Shown here: one piece after another, positions 9,380-17,278 of the stretch
Position numbering within the stretch: position 1 is the stretch's first letter
Layout: each line of letters opens with the position of its first letter
Assembly (NCBI RefSeq): GCF_022808175.1
Contig: NZ_JALGBX010000026.1
Span: 62,001-126,000, forward strand
Reading direction: 5' to 3'
Length of the DNA stretch: 64,000 bases
Origin: Streptomyces sp. AP-93
Lineage (GTDB): Bacteria; Actinomycetota; Actinomycetes; Streptomycetales; Streptomycetaceae
Program-made: the position numbers and the translations under genes
The notes under the pieces: model-generated
The model's input: the letters and a program-made list of their open reading frames with translations, nothing else
Told to the model about the DNA's origin: nothing
Databases searched by the model: none

Positions 9380-10915
9380 TCATCCGCCCCCGCACAGCGG
9401 GTCCTTGACGTGCGGCTCCGGCTGCGGGGGCACCGGTGCCGGGGTGGTCGCGGGGCCCGCCACGACCTCGACGAAGTCGTCCAGGTCCGAGGCGGCGAAC
9501 TGCCCGCTGGCGGCCTTCAGCCGCTCCCCCGCGCCCTGCCCGAGCAGCGCGTCGAAGGAGAGCCGCTCCACATTCGACATCTGGGCCAGTGTCTTGCTCC
9601 CCGTGAAGAAGGCCTTGAGCGCCAGCACCGCCTGCACCGACGGCGGCAGGCAGAACCGCAGCGCCAGGAGCCACCACAGCTGGAAGACGAAGACCACGAT
9701 CGGCAGGAACAGGCTGAACAGGAAGAAGGCCACGATCATGAAGAGTTCGAGGGCGAAGGTGCAGATACTCGGCGTAGTGCCGCCGACCGAGCCGCTCTTG
9801 GGGATCTCACCGTTCTGCGGGAACGACAGCTGCGAGCCCGGTGGGTTGGTGACCGCCACCCCGCCCGGCCCGGACGGCCCGGCCGCTCGGGCGGCGAGCG
9901 CCCGCAGATCGGGCAGGGTGATGGAGATCCGCCGGTTCTTGGTGCCCTCGGGGTCGTAGAAGGAGGCGAGCCGGAAGGGCTCGGTCGGCTCGCTGAGCCA
10001 GGTCGCCCGGGGGCAGTGCTCGTGCCCCGGCTGAGGGACACGCCGTACGAAGGTGCGCAGTTCGTAGACCGAGTGGTCGTCGAGCTTGCGGGCGCCGGTG
10101 TCGTCGTGGTCGCCGGAGGAGGCGGGCACCAGGCCGAACCACAGCGAGCGCTGCGGCGGCACCGGGTCGTCGTCGCAGTCCCCGGACCGGGACGGCAGCT
10201 GCCACATGGGCAGTTCCTCCTCGCCGTCTAGGAGTTCGTCATCGGCCGAGCCGGTGCTGCGCCAACTCCCGCCGGTGCCCTCCGGCACCCACCCCTGGAC
10301 CTGCTCCTTCACCACGACCTGGTCGAGGAGCGAGGCGTTGGCCTGCTCGAAGTGCTCCCGGTACGCGAGGTCGGCCCACAGCACGTCCTCGGTCTCGGAC
10401 ATGAAGACGTTGCCCACCGGGCCGGACCTGCCCTGTGCGGCGAGGAGTTCGGCGGTCAGCTTCCGGGTGAGGTCGCGCAGCACCTTCGGCCTGGCGCTCA
10501 TGTCCACCTGCCGCCGGCGCATAACCAGCCCCACCTCCAGGCCGTCCGCGGACTGCGGCCGGGGCAGCCCCGGCCGTTCGCAGAACAGCTCCGCGACGAC
10601 GGCGTAGAACCGCTGATGGCTCGGCTGGTAGAGCTTGCGCAGCTGGGTGCGGACCACCTGGTGGGTGGCGAACCGGGCCCGGCCGGGTCCCCGGTCGGCC
10701 AGGGCGACCGGGACGTTGTACGACCAGACGTCCTCGGCGGGATCGAAGCGCAGCGAGTCCCGCGGGTCCGCGACCAGTCGCGCCACGAACTCGGGTACGT
10801 CGTACTTCTGCAAGGCGGGGAACGCGGCGCGCGGGTCGAAGCGGTCGTAGCCGCCGCGCGCGCAGACGTACCAGGGCGCCCGGAAGACGAAGCCGTGCGG
10901 CTCGGCCGGGCTCAC
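9380..10915 (-). CDS. CIS operon membrane-segment protein (possible CisA-like)
   Basis: 511 aa from a GTG that overlaps the spike gene stop by 4 bp (GTGA). Residues 1-380 are soluble and polar; residues about 386-420 form one long or two short hydrophobic segments (FALELFMIVAFFLFSLFLP then VVFVFQLWWLLALRF), followed by an 80-residue tail ending in a Pro-rich stretch. No other gene of the operon has a membrane segment. From memory, the Streptomyces coelicolor CIS locus encodes a membrane-associated protein, CisA, that links the cytoplasmic particle to the membrane and is needed for its cell-death effect; position, size and topology fit, but I cannot confirm homology. If right, it would anchor or trigger the particle at the membrane. 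Confidence 0.55.
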   Translation of the reverse strand: MSPAEPHGFVFRAPWYVCARGGYDRFDPRAAFPALQKYDVPEFVARLVADPRDSLRFDPAEDVWSYNVPVALADRGPGRARFATHQVVRTQLRKLYQPSHQRFYAVVAELFCERPGLPRPQSADGLEVGLVMRRRQVDMSARPKVLRDLTRKLTAELLAAQGRSGPVGNVFMSETEDVLWADLAYREHFEQANASLLDQVVVKEQVQGWVPEGTGGSWRSTGSADDELLDGEEELPMWQLPSRSGDCDDDPVPPQRSLWFGLVPASSGDHDDTGARKLDDHSVYELRTFVRRVPQPGHEHCPRATWLSEPTEPFRLASFYDPEGTKNRRISITLPDLRALAARAAGPSGPGGVAVTNPPGSQLSFPQNGEIPKSGSVGGTTPSICTFALELFMIVAFFLFSLFLPIVVFVFQLWWLLALRFCLPPSVQAVLALKAFFTGSKTLAQMSNVERLSFDALLGQGAGERLKAASGQFAASDLDDFVEVVAGPATTPAPVPPQPEPHVKDPLCGGG

Positions 10916-11577
10916 CAGATGTTCCCGGCGCCGGGGGTGTAGGCCGGCGATACGACCATCTGGTCCGTGACCAGGGTCCCGCACTTCACCAGACCGTTGA
11001 AGGTGGACAGCGGGGCGTTGACGGTGACCATGGGGGCCTTGATGTCCACTGAGACGTTGGCCTGGATCTCCACGGAGGTGGGGGTCAGGCGGATCACGCA
11101 GCCCGTCGCGTGCTTCACGGTCACCTGCTGGGTGGCGTTGTCGAGGGTCACCTCGTGGCCGGAGTCCATGGTGATCCGTACTGCCTCCGCTCCCCTGGTG
11201 TCGTCGAACTGGAGCCGGCTGCCGGCCCTGGAACGCAGCTGGCGCAGGTTGTTGGCGCGCTCGGGCCGGTGCGGGGTGGCGGCTCGGCCGTTCCAGGCGG
11301 CCCCGATGACGTACGGGCGGCGCAGTTCGCCCGCCTCGAAGGCCACCAGTACCTGACTGTCCACCTCGGGGAAGGCGAGCAGCCCCTGGTCCGCGTCGGC
11401 GTAAGGCGAGCAGAGCGTGGCCCAGGCCCGGACATCACGGTCGCCTTCCTTGCCGAGCCAGGGGAAGCGGACTTCCACACGGCCCAGCTGCCGGTCGTCG
11501 ACGATGTCCGTCACGAGGGCGGGGTAGACGCCGAAGTAGCGGGGGCCGGAGCCGTCGGCGGGAGTGGGCAGGCTCAT
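10912..11577 (-). CDS. CIS spike, gp5/VgrG OB-fold and needle part
   Basis: 221 aa. The ATG at 11577 has GAGG 7 nt upstream; a GTG at 11580 is the alternative. The N-terminal YFGVYPALVTDIVDDRQLGR with VRFPWLGKEGDRDVRAWA is the OB-fold of gp5/VgrG-type baseplate proteins (Phage_base_V). Residues about 110-200 show short repeating beta segments (VRITMDSGHEVTLDN, QQVTVKHATGCVIRL, SVEIQANVSVDIKAP) as expected for the triple-stranded needle. It forms the tip half of the central spike. The base half (gpD-like) is the preceding gene, so the spike is divided between two overlapping genes rather than one. Confidence 0.88.
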   Translation of the reverse strand: MSLPTPADGSGPRYFGVYPALVTDIVDDRQLGRVEVRFPWLGKEGDRDVRAWATLCSPYADADQGLLAFPEVDSQVLVAFEAGELRRPYVIGAAWNGRAATPHRPERANNLRQLRSRAGSRLQFDDTRGAEAVRITMDSGHEVTLDNATQQVTVKHATGCVIRLTPTSVEIQANVSVDIKAPMVTVNAPLSTFNGLVKCGTLVTDQMVVSPAYTPGAGNIW

Positions 11578-12662
11578 CACACCACCTCGTTGAGGGAGGA
11601 GCGTTCGGCGTCGAAGCGGGTGCGGAAGCCGTGCTCCAGGTCGAAGGTATGCCGGATGCGGGTGACGTAGTAGCCGCCGCCCTCGAAGGGCCCGCCGACT
11701 CCGCGGAGGGCGAGCAGGCCGCCGACGACGAGGTCGGGGCTGCCGTTGGTGGTCCCGGCAGCCGTGACGAAACGGCGGCCGCGGCGCAGCATCTCGGCAC
11801 GCGCCCAGGCCTCGGCCTCAGCGCCCACCAGGGCGGCCTCCCTCACCCGAAAGCTGGTGCTGGGGCCCAGTGCCCGGGCCAGCAGCCGGGGTCCGGTGCG
11901 GCCGCCGGCGGTCTCGGCCTCGACGACCTCGGGTCCGGCACGCTCGTCGATGCCCTCGCGGCGCTCGGCGTCGTAGCCGGTGACGGCGATCTCGCTGCGC
12001 TGGTGGGCCAGGTCGGCGGCCAGGCGTACGGAGAGCAGCTCGCTGCCGTGCACGAGGGTCTGCTCGGCGCCCTGTCGGCTGCCGCGGGTGCGGAAGTGCA
12101 GGGTCCGGCCGGTGGCCCAGAGTTCGGCCTGGAGCAGCCGGGCGCGCGTGCGCAGGAAGGCGAGGTCGCTCTGGTTGAGCTGCTGGACCAGGTCGTAGCG
12201 GGGGCCGGGGGCTCCGGTGTCGGCGGCGAGCCCGTGCTCGCGGGCGATGGACTCGGCGAGTTCCGCGTCGGTGGCGTTCTCGTACGTGCGCATCCGACGG
12301 GTCATCCGCAGCCGCATCAGCACGTCCTCGGCGTGCACGAGGACGAGCGGCGGCTCGCCGTCACCGAGAACCAGCTCGATCGCGGAGACCACCCCGTCGA
12401 AGACGAACCTCTGCCGTGACGGAGGGCCGAGGGCGACCTTGAGGGCGCTGCCGAGGTCGACCGTGGAGCCGTCGAGGTGCAGCAGCCGGTCGTGGGCCCC
12501 CTTGGCGCCGGGTCCGACGGCGAGGAAGTGGGCGCGCAGGGTGCGCAGCCCCTCCGCTCCCTCGGCCACCTCCAGTCGTACGCAGTCCCGCGCGAGGTCC
12601 TTGACGACGGCGCCGCCGACCTCGAAGACCGGGGAGACGGTAGCGACGGCCGCCTCAGTCAT
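11577..12662 (-). CDS. CIS spike base, gpD/VgrG N-terminal-like
   Basis: 361 aa. Start ATG at 12662 overlaps the preceding 59-aa gene by 8 bp. Features of the phage late control gpD/VgrG hub: MRTYENATDAELAESIAREH, then DLVQQLNQSDLAFLRTRARL and LLQAELWATGRTLHFR, the segments that build the gp27-like hub and bind the tube base. The C-terminal VGGLLALRGVGGPFEGGGYYV ends the hub fold. It should form a trimer beneath the tube and carry the OB/needle subunit encoded by the next, overlapping gene. Length agrees with a hub lacking the OB domain. Confidence 0.85.
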   Translation of the reverse strand: MTEAAVATVSPVFEVGGAVVKDLARDCVRLEVAEGAEGLRTLRAHFLAVGPGAKGAHDRLLHLDGSTVDLGSALKVALGPPSRQRFVFDGVVSAIELVLGDGEPPLVLVHAEDVLMRLRMTRRMRTYENATDAELAESIAREHGLAADTGAPGPRYDLVQQLNQSDLAFLRTRARLLQAELWATGRTLHFRTRGSRQGAEQTLVHGSELLSVRLAADLAHQRSEIAVTGYDAERREGIDERAGPEVVEAETAGGRTGPRLLARALGPSTSFRVREAALVGAEAEAWARAEMLRRGRRFVTAAGTTNGSPDLVVGGLLALRGVGGPFEGGGYYVTRIRHTFDLEHGFRTRFDAERSSLNEVV

Positions 12663-12834
12663 CGAAGTCCTCGGCAGCGACCCGGGCGGCGAGCCAGGCG
12701 GCGCGTTCTGCTGCCTCACGATGGCGCTCGGCGGCCACGTGGGCGGCGGCCAGGCCACCCTGCTGCGGGGCCGGGGGGCTGCCGCCGCCGGCCGGGACGA
12801 TCTCGGTGTGCAGCTCTCCGATGTACACGCTCAT
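12655..12834 (-). CDS. small CIS operon protein
   Basis: 59 aa, starting MSVYIGELHTEIVPAGGG and ending in an Ala/Arg-rich helix (AAERHREAAERAAWLAARV). The start codon overlaps the stop of the Afp7-like gene by 4 bp and the end overlaps the spike gene by 8 bp, so it is clearly part of the operon. Small open frames of this kind between the LysM adaptor and the spike occur in other CIS loci, but I do not know a proven function. The predicted C-terminal helix could pack against the hub; that is a guess. Confidence 0.7.
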   Translation of the reverse strand: MSVYIGELHTEIVPAGGGSPPAPQQGGLAAAHVAAERHREAAERAAWLAARVAAEDFDD

Positions 12835-14210
12835 GCGGGGCCTCCTCGGGGTGTCCACCTCAAGGTCTTCGCACCCGCGTCACGGCGGCGTTGCGCGCAG
12901 TCGGCCGCGGACCGGCCGGGCGGGTCGGGCGGCAGCCGCTCCCACGGGGCCGCGCCCGGGTCGGGGGCGGGCACCTCCTCGCGGCGTGCCCGCTCGGCCA
13001 GGCTGCGGCCGCCCCCGGCCGCGGTCTCCGCGAGGGTCCGGGCGTCGGCCCGGGCACGCAGCGGGATGCCACGGCCGTAGGCGGCGGCCCGCCGGTCGGG
13101 GCCACCCCCCGGGGAACCGCCGCCCGGGTACGCGCCCCCGGCCCCACCCGCGCCTCCGGCGCCCGAGCCGGCGGCTCCACCCACACCGCCGGAGACCGTA
13201 CCCCTCACCCCCCGCGGCACCTCGAAGGACTCCCGTGCCTGCGCCGCCGCTGCGGCCGTCTCCGCCCCCAGCACCGCGTCCGCCGCCGCCCCGATCCCCC
13301 CGCCCGCGGAGAGCGCGAACCCGGCGGTCTCCGCGTCCAGGGGGCCGTCCGGTCCCGCCGGGCCGGCTCCCAGGGCGGCCGCGAGGCCGCCGACCGAGGT
13401 GGCGGACACCCCGCCCGCGAAGCCTGCGGACAGCCGGAGCCCGGCCGTGGCGCCCAGGCCCGCCGACACTTCGGCACCGAGCTGTACGGAGAACCCGCCG
13501 GCCAGGGTCAGCGGACTCTCCAGGCCGTTCATCGCGGCCCGCCAGGCCGCCGGGTCGAGCCCGAGCCGGGAGAGCATCTGCTGGGCGGACTCCCCGTCCT
13601 GGGCCGGTACCACCTGCCGGGGCCTGCTCGTACCGGCGGTGCCGGGGACCGCGCCCGGGCGCGGTGCGCCGGGCTCGGTCGCGGCGCGGGTGTCGAGCAC
13701 GCCGGGGCCCTCGACGTGCGCCTCGTACTTGGGGTTCTGCTCGACGATGGTGACCCCGGCCTTGGCCCGCAGCGGGGTGCCGTCCGGGGCGAACAGATCG
13801 AGTTCCTCGTTGACCTGGGTGACGATGCCGTCGAAGCGCAGCGTGCCCCAGACGAAGCGGACGGCGGGCGGCGGGTCGCCGGTCTTGTCCGGAGGTGGCT
13901 CGACGAACTGCCGTACCAGGGCGGTCCAGCGGCGCACGTCGACGTACTGGCCGCCCGAGCGCTGCTCGGCGGTGTCGAACTCCAGGTCGAAGGTGAGGGT
14001 CGAGCCCTCCTGCGCCGGGTGCTGGCGCTTCTGGTTCTTGGTGGTCGTACCGCCCTTGTCCACATTGTTGTTGCGGCTGATGCGCAGCGTGCTCGGGTTG
14101 AACTGGACGGGCACGGCGTCGCCGTCGCCCACCAGCGGGGGCGGCTTGTCCTTGCCACCGCCCGAGCCGCGCTTGAGGCGCTGAAGAGTGGCGTGGGCGA
14201 GGGCGGTCAC
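12831..14210 (-). CDS. CIS LysM adaptor protein (Afp7-like)
   Basis: 459 aa. Residues 1-190 fit the CIS_tube/Afp7 N-terminal domain: VQFNPSTLRISRNNN, TLTFDLEFDTAEQRSGGQYV and RFVWGTLRFDGIVTQVNEEL are characteristic. Residues about 205-250 look like a LysM motif (PAQDGESAQQMLSRLGLDPA, then WRAAMNGLESPLTL), as in Afp7/gp53-type adaptors that sit between hub and baseplate. The C-terminal 200 residues are an unusual Ala/Gly/Pro-rich extension (GSGAGGAGGAGGAYPGGG) and longer than needed for the fold. The gene overlaps its neighbours by 4 bp on both sides. Confidence 0.8.
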   Translation of the reverse strand: MTALAHATLQRLKRGSGGGKDKPPPLVGDGDAVPVQFNPSTLRISRNNNVDKGGTTTKNQKRQHPAQEGSTLTFDLEFDTAEQRSGGQYVDVRRWTALVRQFVEPPPDKTGDPPPAVRFVWGTLRFDGIVTQVNEELDLFAPDGTPLRAKAGVTIVEQNPKYEAHVEGPGVLDTRAATEPGAPRPGAVPGTAGTSRPRQVVPAQDGESAQQMLSRLGLDPAAWRAAMNGLESPLTLAGGFSVQLGAEVSAGLGATAGLRLSAGFAGGVSATSVGGLAAALGAGPAGPDGPLDAETAGFALSAGGGIGAAADAVLGAETAAAAAQARESFEVPRGVRGTVSGGVGGAAGSGAGGAGGAGGAYPGGGSPGGGPDRRAAAYGRGIPLRARADARTLAETAAGGGRSLAERARREEVPAPDPGAAPWERLPPDPPGRSAADCAQRRRDAGAKTLRWTPRGGPA

Positions 14211-14764
14211 CGGGCACGCTCCAGGCGCAGGCCCTCATGGGCGATGTGCAGTTCTTCCATGGCGATCTCCCCCGTCTTGGCGTTGAGCGTGGGCCCGTTG
14301 ACCTTCAGGGGCAGGCCCCTGGTGAACGTCCAGTGCGCGACGACCCGCTCACCGGTGGGGTCGAGCACCTCCACGTCCCCGTCGTAGCGGGCCGCGGGCG
14401 GGCCGCCGGAGACCATGCCGTGCAGCCAGTCCCACAGGCCGGTGTCGGCGGAGCCGCCCTCGGTAGCGCAGAACATGCCGCGCTTGAGGACCAGCGGCTG
14501 GAGTTTGACCCGGCCCGTGCGCCGTACGACCCGGTCGTTGCCGCCGCCTTCGAGGTACTCGCGCAGATCGGCCTCCAGGCCCAGCCCGGAGCAGTCCTGG
14601 AAGCCACCGTCGCCGAGCCGGTCCGGTCCGCCCGAGGGAGGAAGCGTGCTGGGCGCGGAGTTCGTGTCGCCCTTGAGCCGGGGCGGCGGCTGGTCGGTGG
14701 GGCCGGGCGCGGTGCTGCGGGTCAGCCGTACCCGGAAGCGGAAGGTCTGGACGAGTTCGGTCAT
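14207..14764 (-). CDS. second CIS inner tube protein
   Basis: 185 aa, gp19/Hcp-type tube fold. The C-terminal pattern KVNGPTLNAKTGEIAMEELH matches the equivalent KKWVGPTLTGKGGGEVAMEE of the main tube protein encoded at 16765-17220, and both share the LxRGxxxxxxLWDWLHG-like segment (LKRGMFCATEGGSADTGLWD). An insert at residues 20-60 is absent from the main tube protein. In Afp/PVC-type particles a minor tube protein forms the first ring that joins the tube to the spike, which is the likely role here. It follows the second sheath-like gene by 3 bp. Confidence 0.85.
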   Translation of the reverse strand: MTELVQTFRFRVRLTRSTAPGPTDQPPPRLKGDTNSAPSTLPPSGGPDRLGDGGFQDCSGLGLEADLREYLEGGGNDRVVRRTGRVKLQPLVLKRGMFCATEGGSADTGLWDWLHGMVSGGPPAARYDGDVEVLDPTGERVVAHWTFTRGLPLKVNGPTLNAKTGEIAMEELHIAHEGLRLERAR

Positions 14765-14767
14765 GGC

Positions 14768-16768
14768 TCAGCCCACCGTCACGGTGCCGTCGGCGTCCTG
14801 GGAGATCCGCAGGACCAGGTACTCCAGGGGATGGGCGGGGGCGACCCCGACCTCCGCGACGAGCCGCCCGAGGTCGCGGGACCAGGCGGGGTTGAGGCGC
14901 TCGTCGCAGTGGACGAAGAAGGCCTCGTCCTCGCTGTCCCCCGCGAAGGCCCCGGTCCGGTAGAGGCCGCGCAGCAACTCGGTGACGGCGCGGCGCAGTT
15001 CGGCGCGCAGCTGCGGGGAGTGCGGTTCGAAGGCCAGCGGCTGGGCCTGCCGGTCCAGGACGATCCGCAGCATGGTCATCAGCCGCCGCACGCTGAGCTG
15101 GCTGTAGTCGGGGTCGCGGGAGAGGGTGCGGGCCGAGATCAGCCGGAAGCCGTCGTGCTCTGTCTCGAAGGCGTCGACGCCCATCAGGTGCAGCTCGTCG
15201 TGTTCGGCCGCGGAGAGCCGCCCGGCGGCGGTCACGGCCTCGGCGGCCAGGGCGTTGGCGGGCCCGTGGGCGAGGCCGAGGCGGCGCTCGCGGTCCGCGA
15301 TGATCCCGGCGGCGAAGCCGGATGGCGGGACGGGCACGGCCCGGCGTCCAGGGTCCTCGGAGTCGGGCACGCCGAGCCACGGGTGATAGGCGGCGGCGTA
15401 CGAGCTGTCGAAGGCGGCCCGCCAGCGCGCGATCGCGCGCACGGTGAGCCGCGGCGGTACGTCGAGCAGGGCGGTGAACCGGCGCTGCCGCTCCGCGAGT
15501 TCCACGAGCCGCAGCTGGCGGGTGGTGATCTCGGACAGTTGGGTGCCGCTGTCGAGGAGCCCGGCCCGCTCACGGGGCGGGGCGGCGGCCGGGGCCGGGG
15601 CGGGCGGCGGGCAGGGGGCGAACACCGGGCCGTGGCGCGAGGGTGGCTCGGCGGGCGGCGGAGGCGTCTCGTCGACGTGGTGCCAGAGCAGATCGGGTAC
15701 GGAGAGCAGCGCGACCTCGGGGACCAGCGCCATGCGGTCCATGCCGGCCAGGTCGGCCGGGTCGAAGTCGCCGACGCCCTCGCTGCCGCCGACGGGCAGC
15801 AGCCCGGCCGGGATCCGGCCCTCGAAGAAGCTGTCGACGCCGATGCCCGCGTACCGGTCGCGACCGGGGCGTACGGGCCTGGATGTGCGGGCCGTGAGGA
15901 AGGGGTCGGGCGGCAGCAGTGCCTCGGGCCACTCCCCGTCGGGCGTGACCAGCAGCGACTCGTCGGCCAGCACGTCCCCGGCCCAGCGGGGGTGCGCCCC
16001 GTCGAGGCCGAGGCCGGTGAAGCGCTCCTCGCGGGGCGGGTCGAGGTCGGCGTCCGTGACGGTCACGGTGGCCGTGACGACGTCGACCGATAGAGCGGCT
16101 CCCGGCGGGCCGGACGAACCGAGCGGTCGGTCCAGTACGGCCACCCGGCGGCGCAGGCTCGGCGTCTCCTGCAGCTGCACCAACTCGGCCACCCGGAAGA
16201 GGCCGCCCGCGGGCGGCAGCCCGGGCCCGTGGACCCGCAGCAGGGACCCGGGCGGCGGGGCCTGCGTCTCCGGCAGCGCGAGCTCGGCCGCCGCCCGGCC
16301 GACCGCGGCCGTGAACTGGCCGCCCGCGGTGAACTCCCAGCGCACCGCCAGCCGCCCGCCCCAGCTGCCCTCGTCGGCGGCACGCAGCCCTAGCACGCAC
16401 GGCACTCCCGCCCCGGGCCGGTAGCGGTCGGGGCAGGCCAAGGTGATCTCGTGCAGGGCGTGCGCGGCCAGGGCCTCGGGGTGCGGCCACCGGGGCAGCG
16501 GGGCCACGCGCAGCACGTGGGCCCGGGCGCCGCCCTGCGCGAAGAACGCCCGGACCGCGTACGGGAGGAGGCCGGGCCCCTCGTACCTGCCGAACCGGCG
16601 GCAATAGTCGGACCACCGCTCCACGGCGACCGGCGTGTCGACGGGCCCGCGGGGGGCGACGCCCACGAACCCCGCGATGTCGAGCCGGACGGGCCGGAAG
16701 GCGAGTGGCGGGCGCCTTCCGTCGTGGAGCACCCCCGGCGCGCCCAGGCGCAGTCCGGGCGTGGTCAC
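14768..16768 (-). CDS. second CIS sheath-like protein
   Basis: 666 aa from a GTG overlapping the tube gene stop (GTGA). The N-terminus (PVRLDIAGFVGVAPRGPVDT, then WSDYCRRFGRYEG and YAVRAFFAQGGARAHVLRV) and the C-terminus (VTELLRGLYRTGAFAGDSED, AEVGVAPAHPLEYLVLRISQ) are those of phage-tail-sheath proteins, with a divergent middle. The main sheath (17279-19153) is a paralogue. In Afp-type systems additional sheath proteins form the ring next to the baseplate, so this is probably a baseplate-proximal or specialised ring subunit. The C-terminal handshake strand (YLVLRISQD) is intact. Confidence 0.85.
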   Translation of the reverse strand: MTTPGLRLGAPGVLHDGRRPPLAFRPVRLDIAGFVGVAPRGPVDTPVAVERWSDYCRRFGRYEGPGLLPYAVRAFFAQGGARAHVLRVAPLPRWPHPEALAAHALHEITLACPDRYRPGAGVPCVLGLRAADEGSWGGRLAVRWEFTAGGQFTAAVGRAAAELALPETQAPPPGSLLRVHGPGLPPAGGLFRVAELVQLQETPSLRRRVAVLDRPLGSSGPPGAALSVDVVTATVTVTDADLDPPREERFTGLGLDGAHPRWAGDVLADESLLVTPDGEWPEALLPPDPFLTARTSRPVRPGRDRYAGIGVDSFFEGRIPAGLLPVGGSEGVGDFDPADLAGMDRMALVPEVALLSVPDLLWHHVDETPPPPAEPPSRHGPVFAPCPPPAPAPAAAPPRERAGLLDSGTQLSEITTRQLRLVELAERQRRFTALLDVPPRLTVRAIARWRAAFDSSYAAAYHPWLGVPDSEDPGRRAVPVPPSGFAAGIIADRERRLGLAHGPANALAAEAVTAAGRLSAAEHDELHLMGVDAFETEHDGFRLISARTLSRDPDYSQLSVRRLMTMLRIVLDRQAQPLAFEPHSPQLRAELRRAVTELLRGLYRTGAFAGDSEDEAFFVHCDERLNPAWSRDLGRLVAEVGVAPAHPLEYLVLRISQDADGTVTVG

Positions 16769-17220
16769 AGCGACACGAAGTCGATGCGCTCCGCGACGAG
16801 GTGCAGCTCCTCCATCGCGACCTCGCCGCCGCCCTTGCCCGTGAGGGTGGGCCCCACCCACTTCTTGGGCTGGGCACGGCGCAGCACCCAGGCGCAGACC
16901 GGCCGACGGCCCTCGTCGTGGAGGGTGACGGTGACCGTGCGGGGTTCGTGGATGCCCTCCCGGGTGTCCTTGATCCAGTCGAAGAGGCGGAGGTCACCGA
17001 TGATGCCCCGCTTGAGGGTGACGTCGTCGGTGGTGTTGGTGTTGGCGATCTTCCGTACGTGGTTCTCGAAGTCGTTGCCGTTGCGGTACTCGGAGAACTT
17101 GACCTCGTTGCCCGCTCCGGTGAAGTCGGAGAAGCCGCCCGCGATCTGGTCCTCGCCGCCCTCGTCACCGAGTTTGACGAGGAAGTTGAAGGCGCCGTAG
17201 GGGTTGTCGCGCGTTGCCAT
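16765..17220 (-). CDS. CIS inner tube protein (Hcp/gp19-like)
   Basis: 151 aa, the standard size of the main tube subunit. Motifs: DNPYGAFNFLVKLGDE at the N-terminus, VKFSEYRNGNDFENHVRKI, DVTLKRGIIGDLRLFDWIKD, and C-terminal PKKWVGPTLTGKGGGEVAME. Hexameric rings of this protein form the rigid inner tube through which cargo moves. It directly follows the sheath gene with a 58-bp gap containing its ribosome-binding site. It differs from the second tube protein by lacking the 40-residue N-terminal insert. Confidence 0.93.
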   Translation of the reverse strand: MATRDNPYGAFNFLVKLGDEGGEDQIAGGFSDFTGAGNEVKFSEYRNGNDFENHVRKIANTNTTDDVTLKRGIIGDLRLFDWIKDTREGIHEPRTVTVTLHDEGRRPVCAWVLRRAQPKKWVGPTLTGKGGGEVAMEELHLVAERIDFVSL

Positions 17221-17278
17221 GGTGTCTGTCTCCCGCGGGTGCTGGGGTGTGCGGTGCTTCGGGGGCGCGCCTGAGGCG

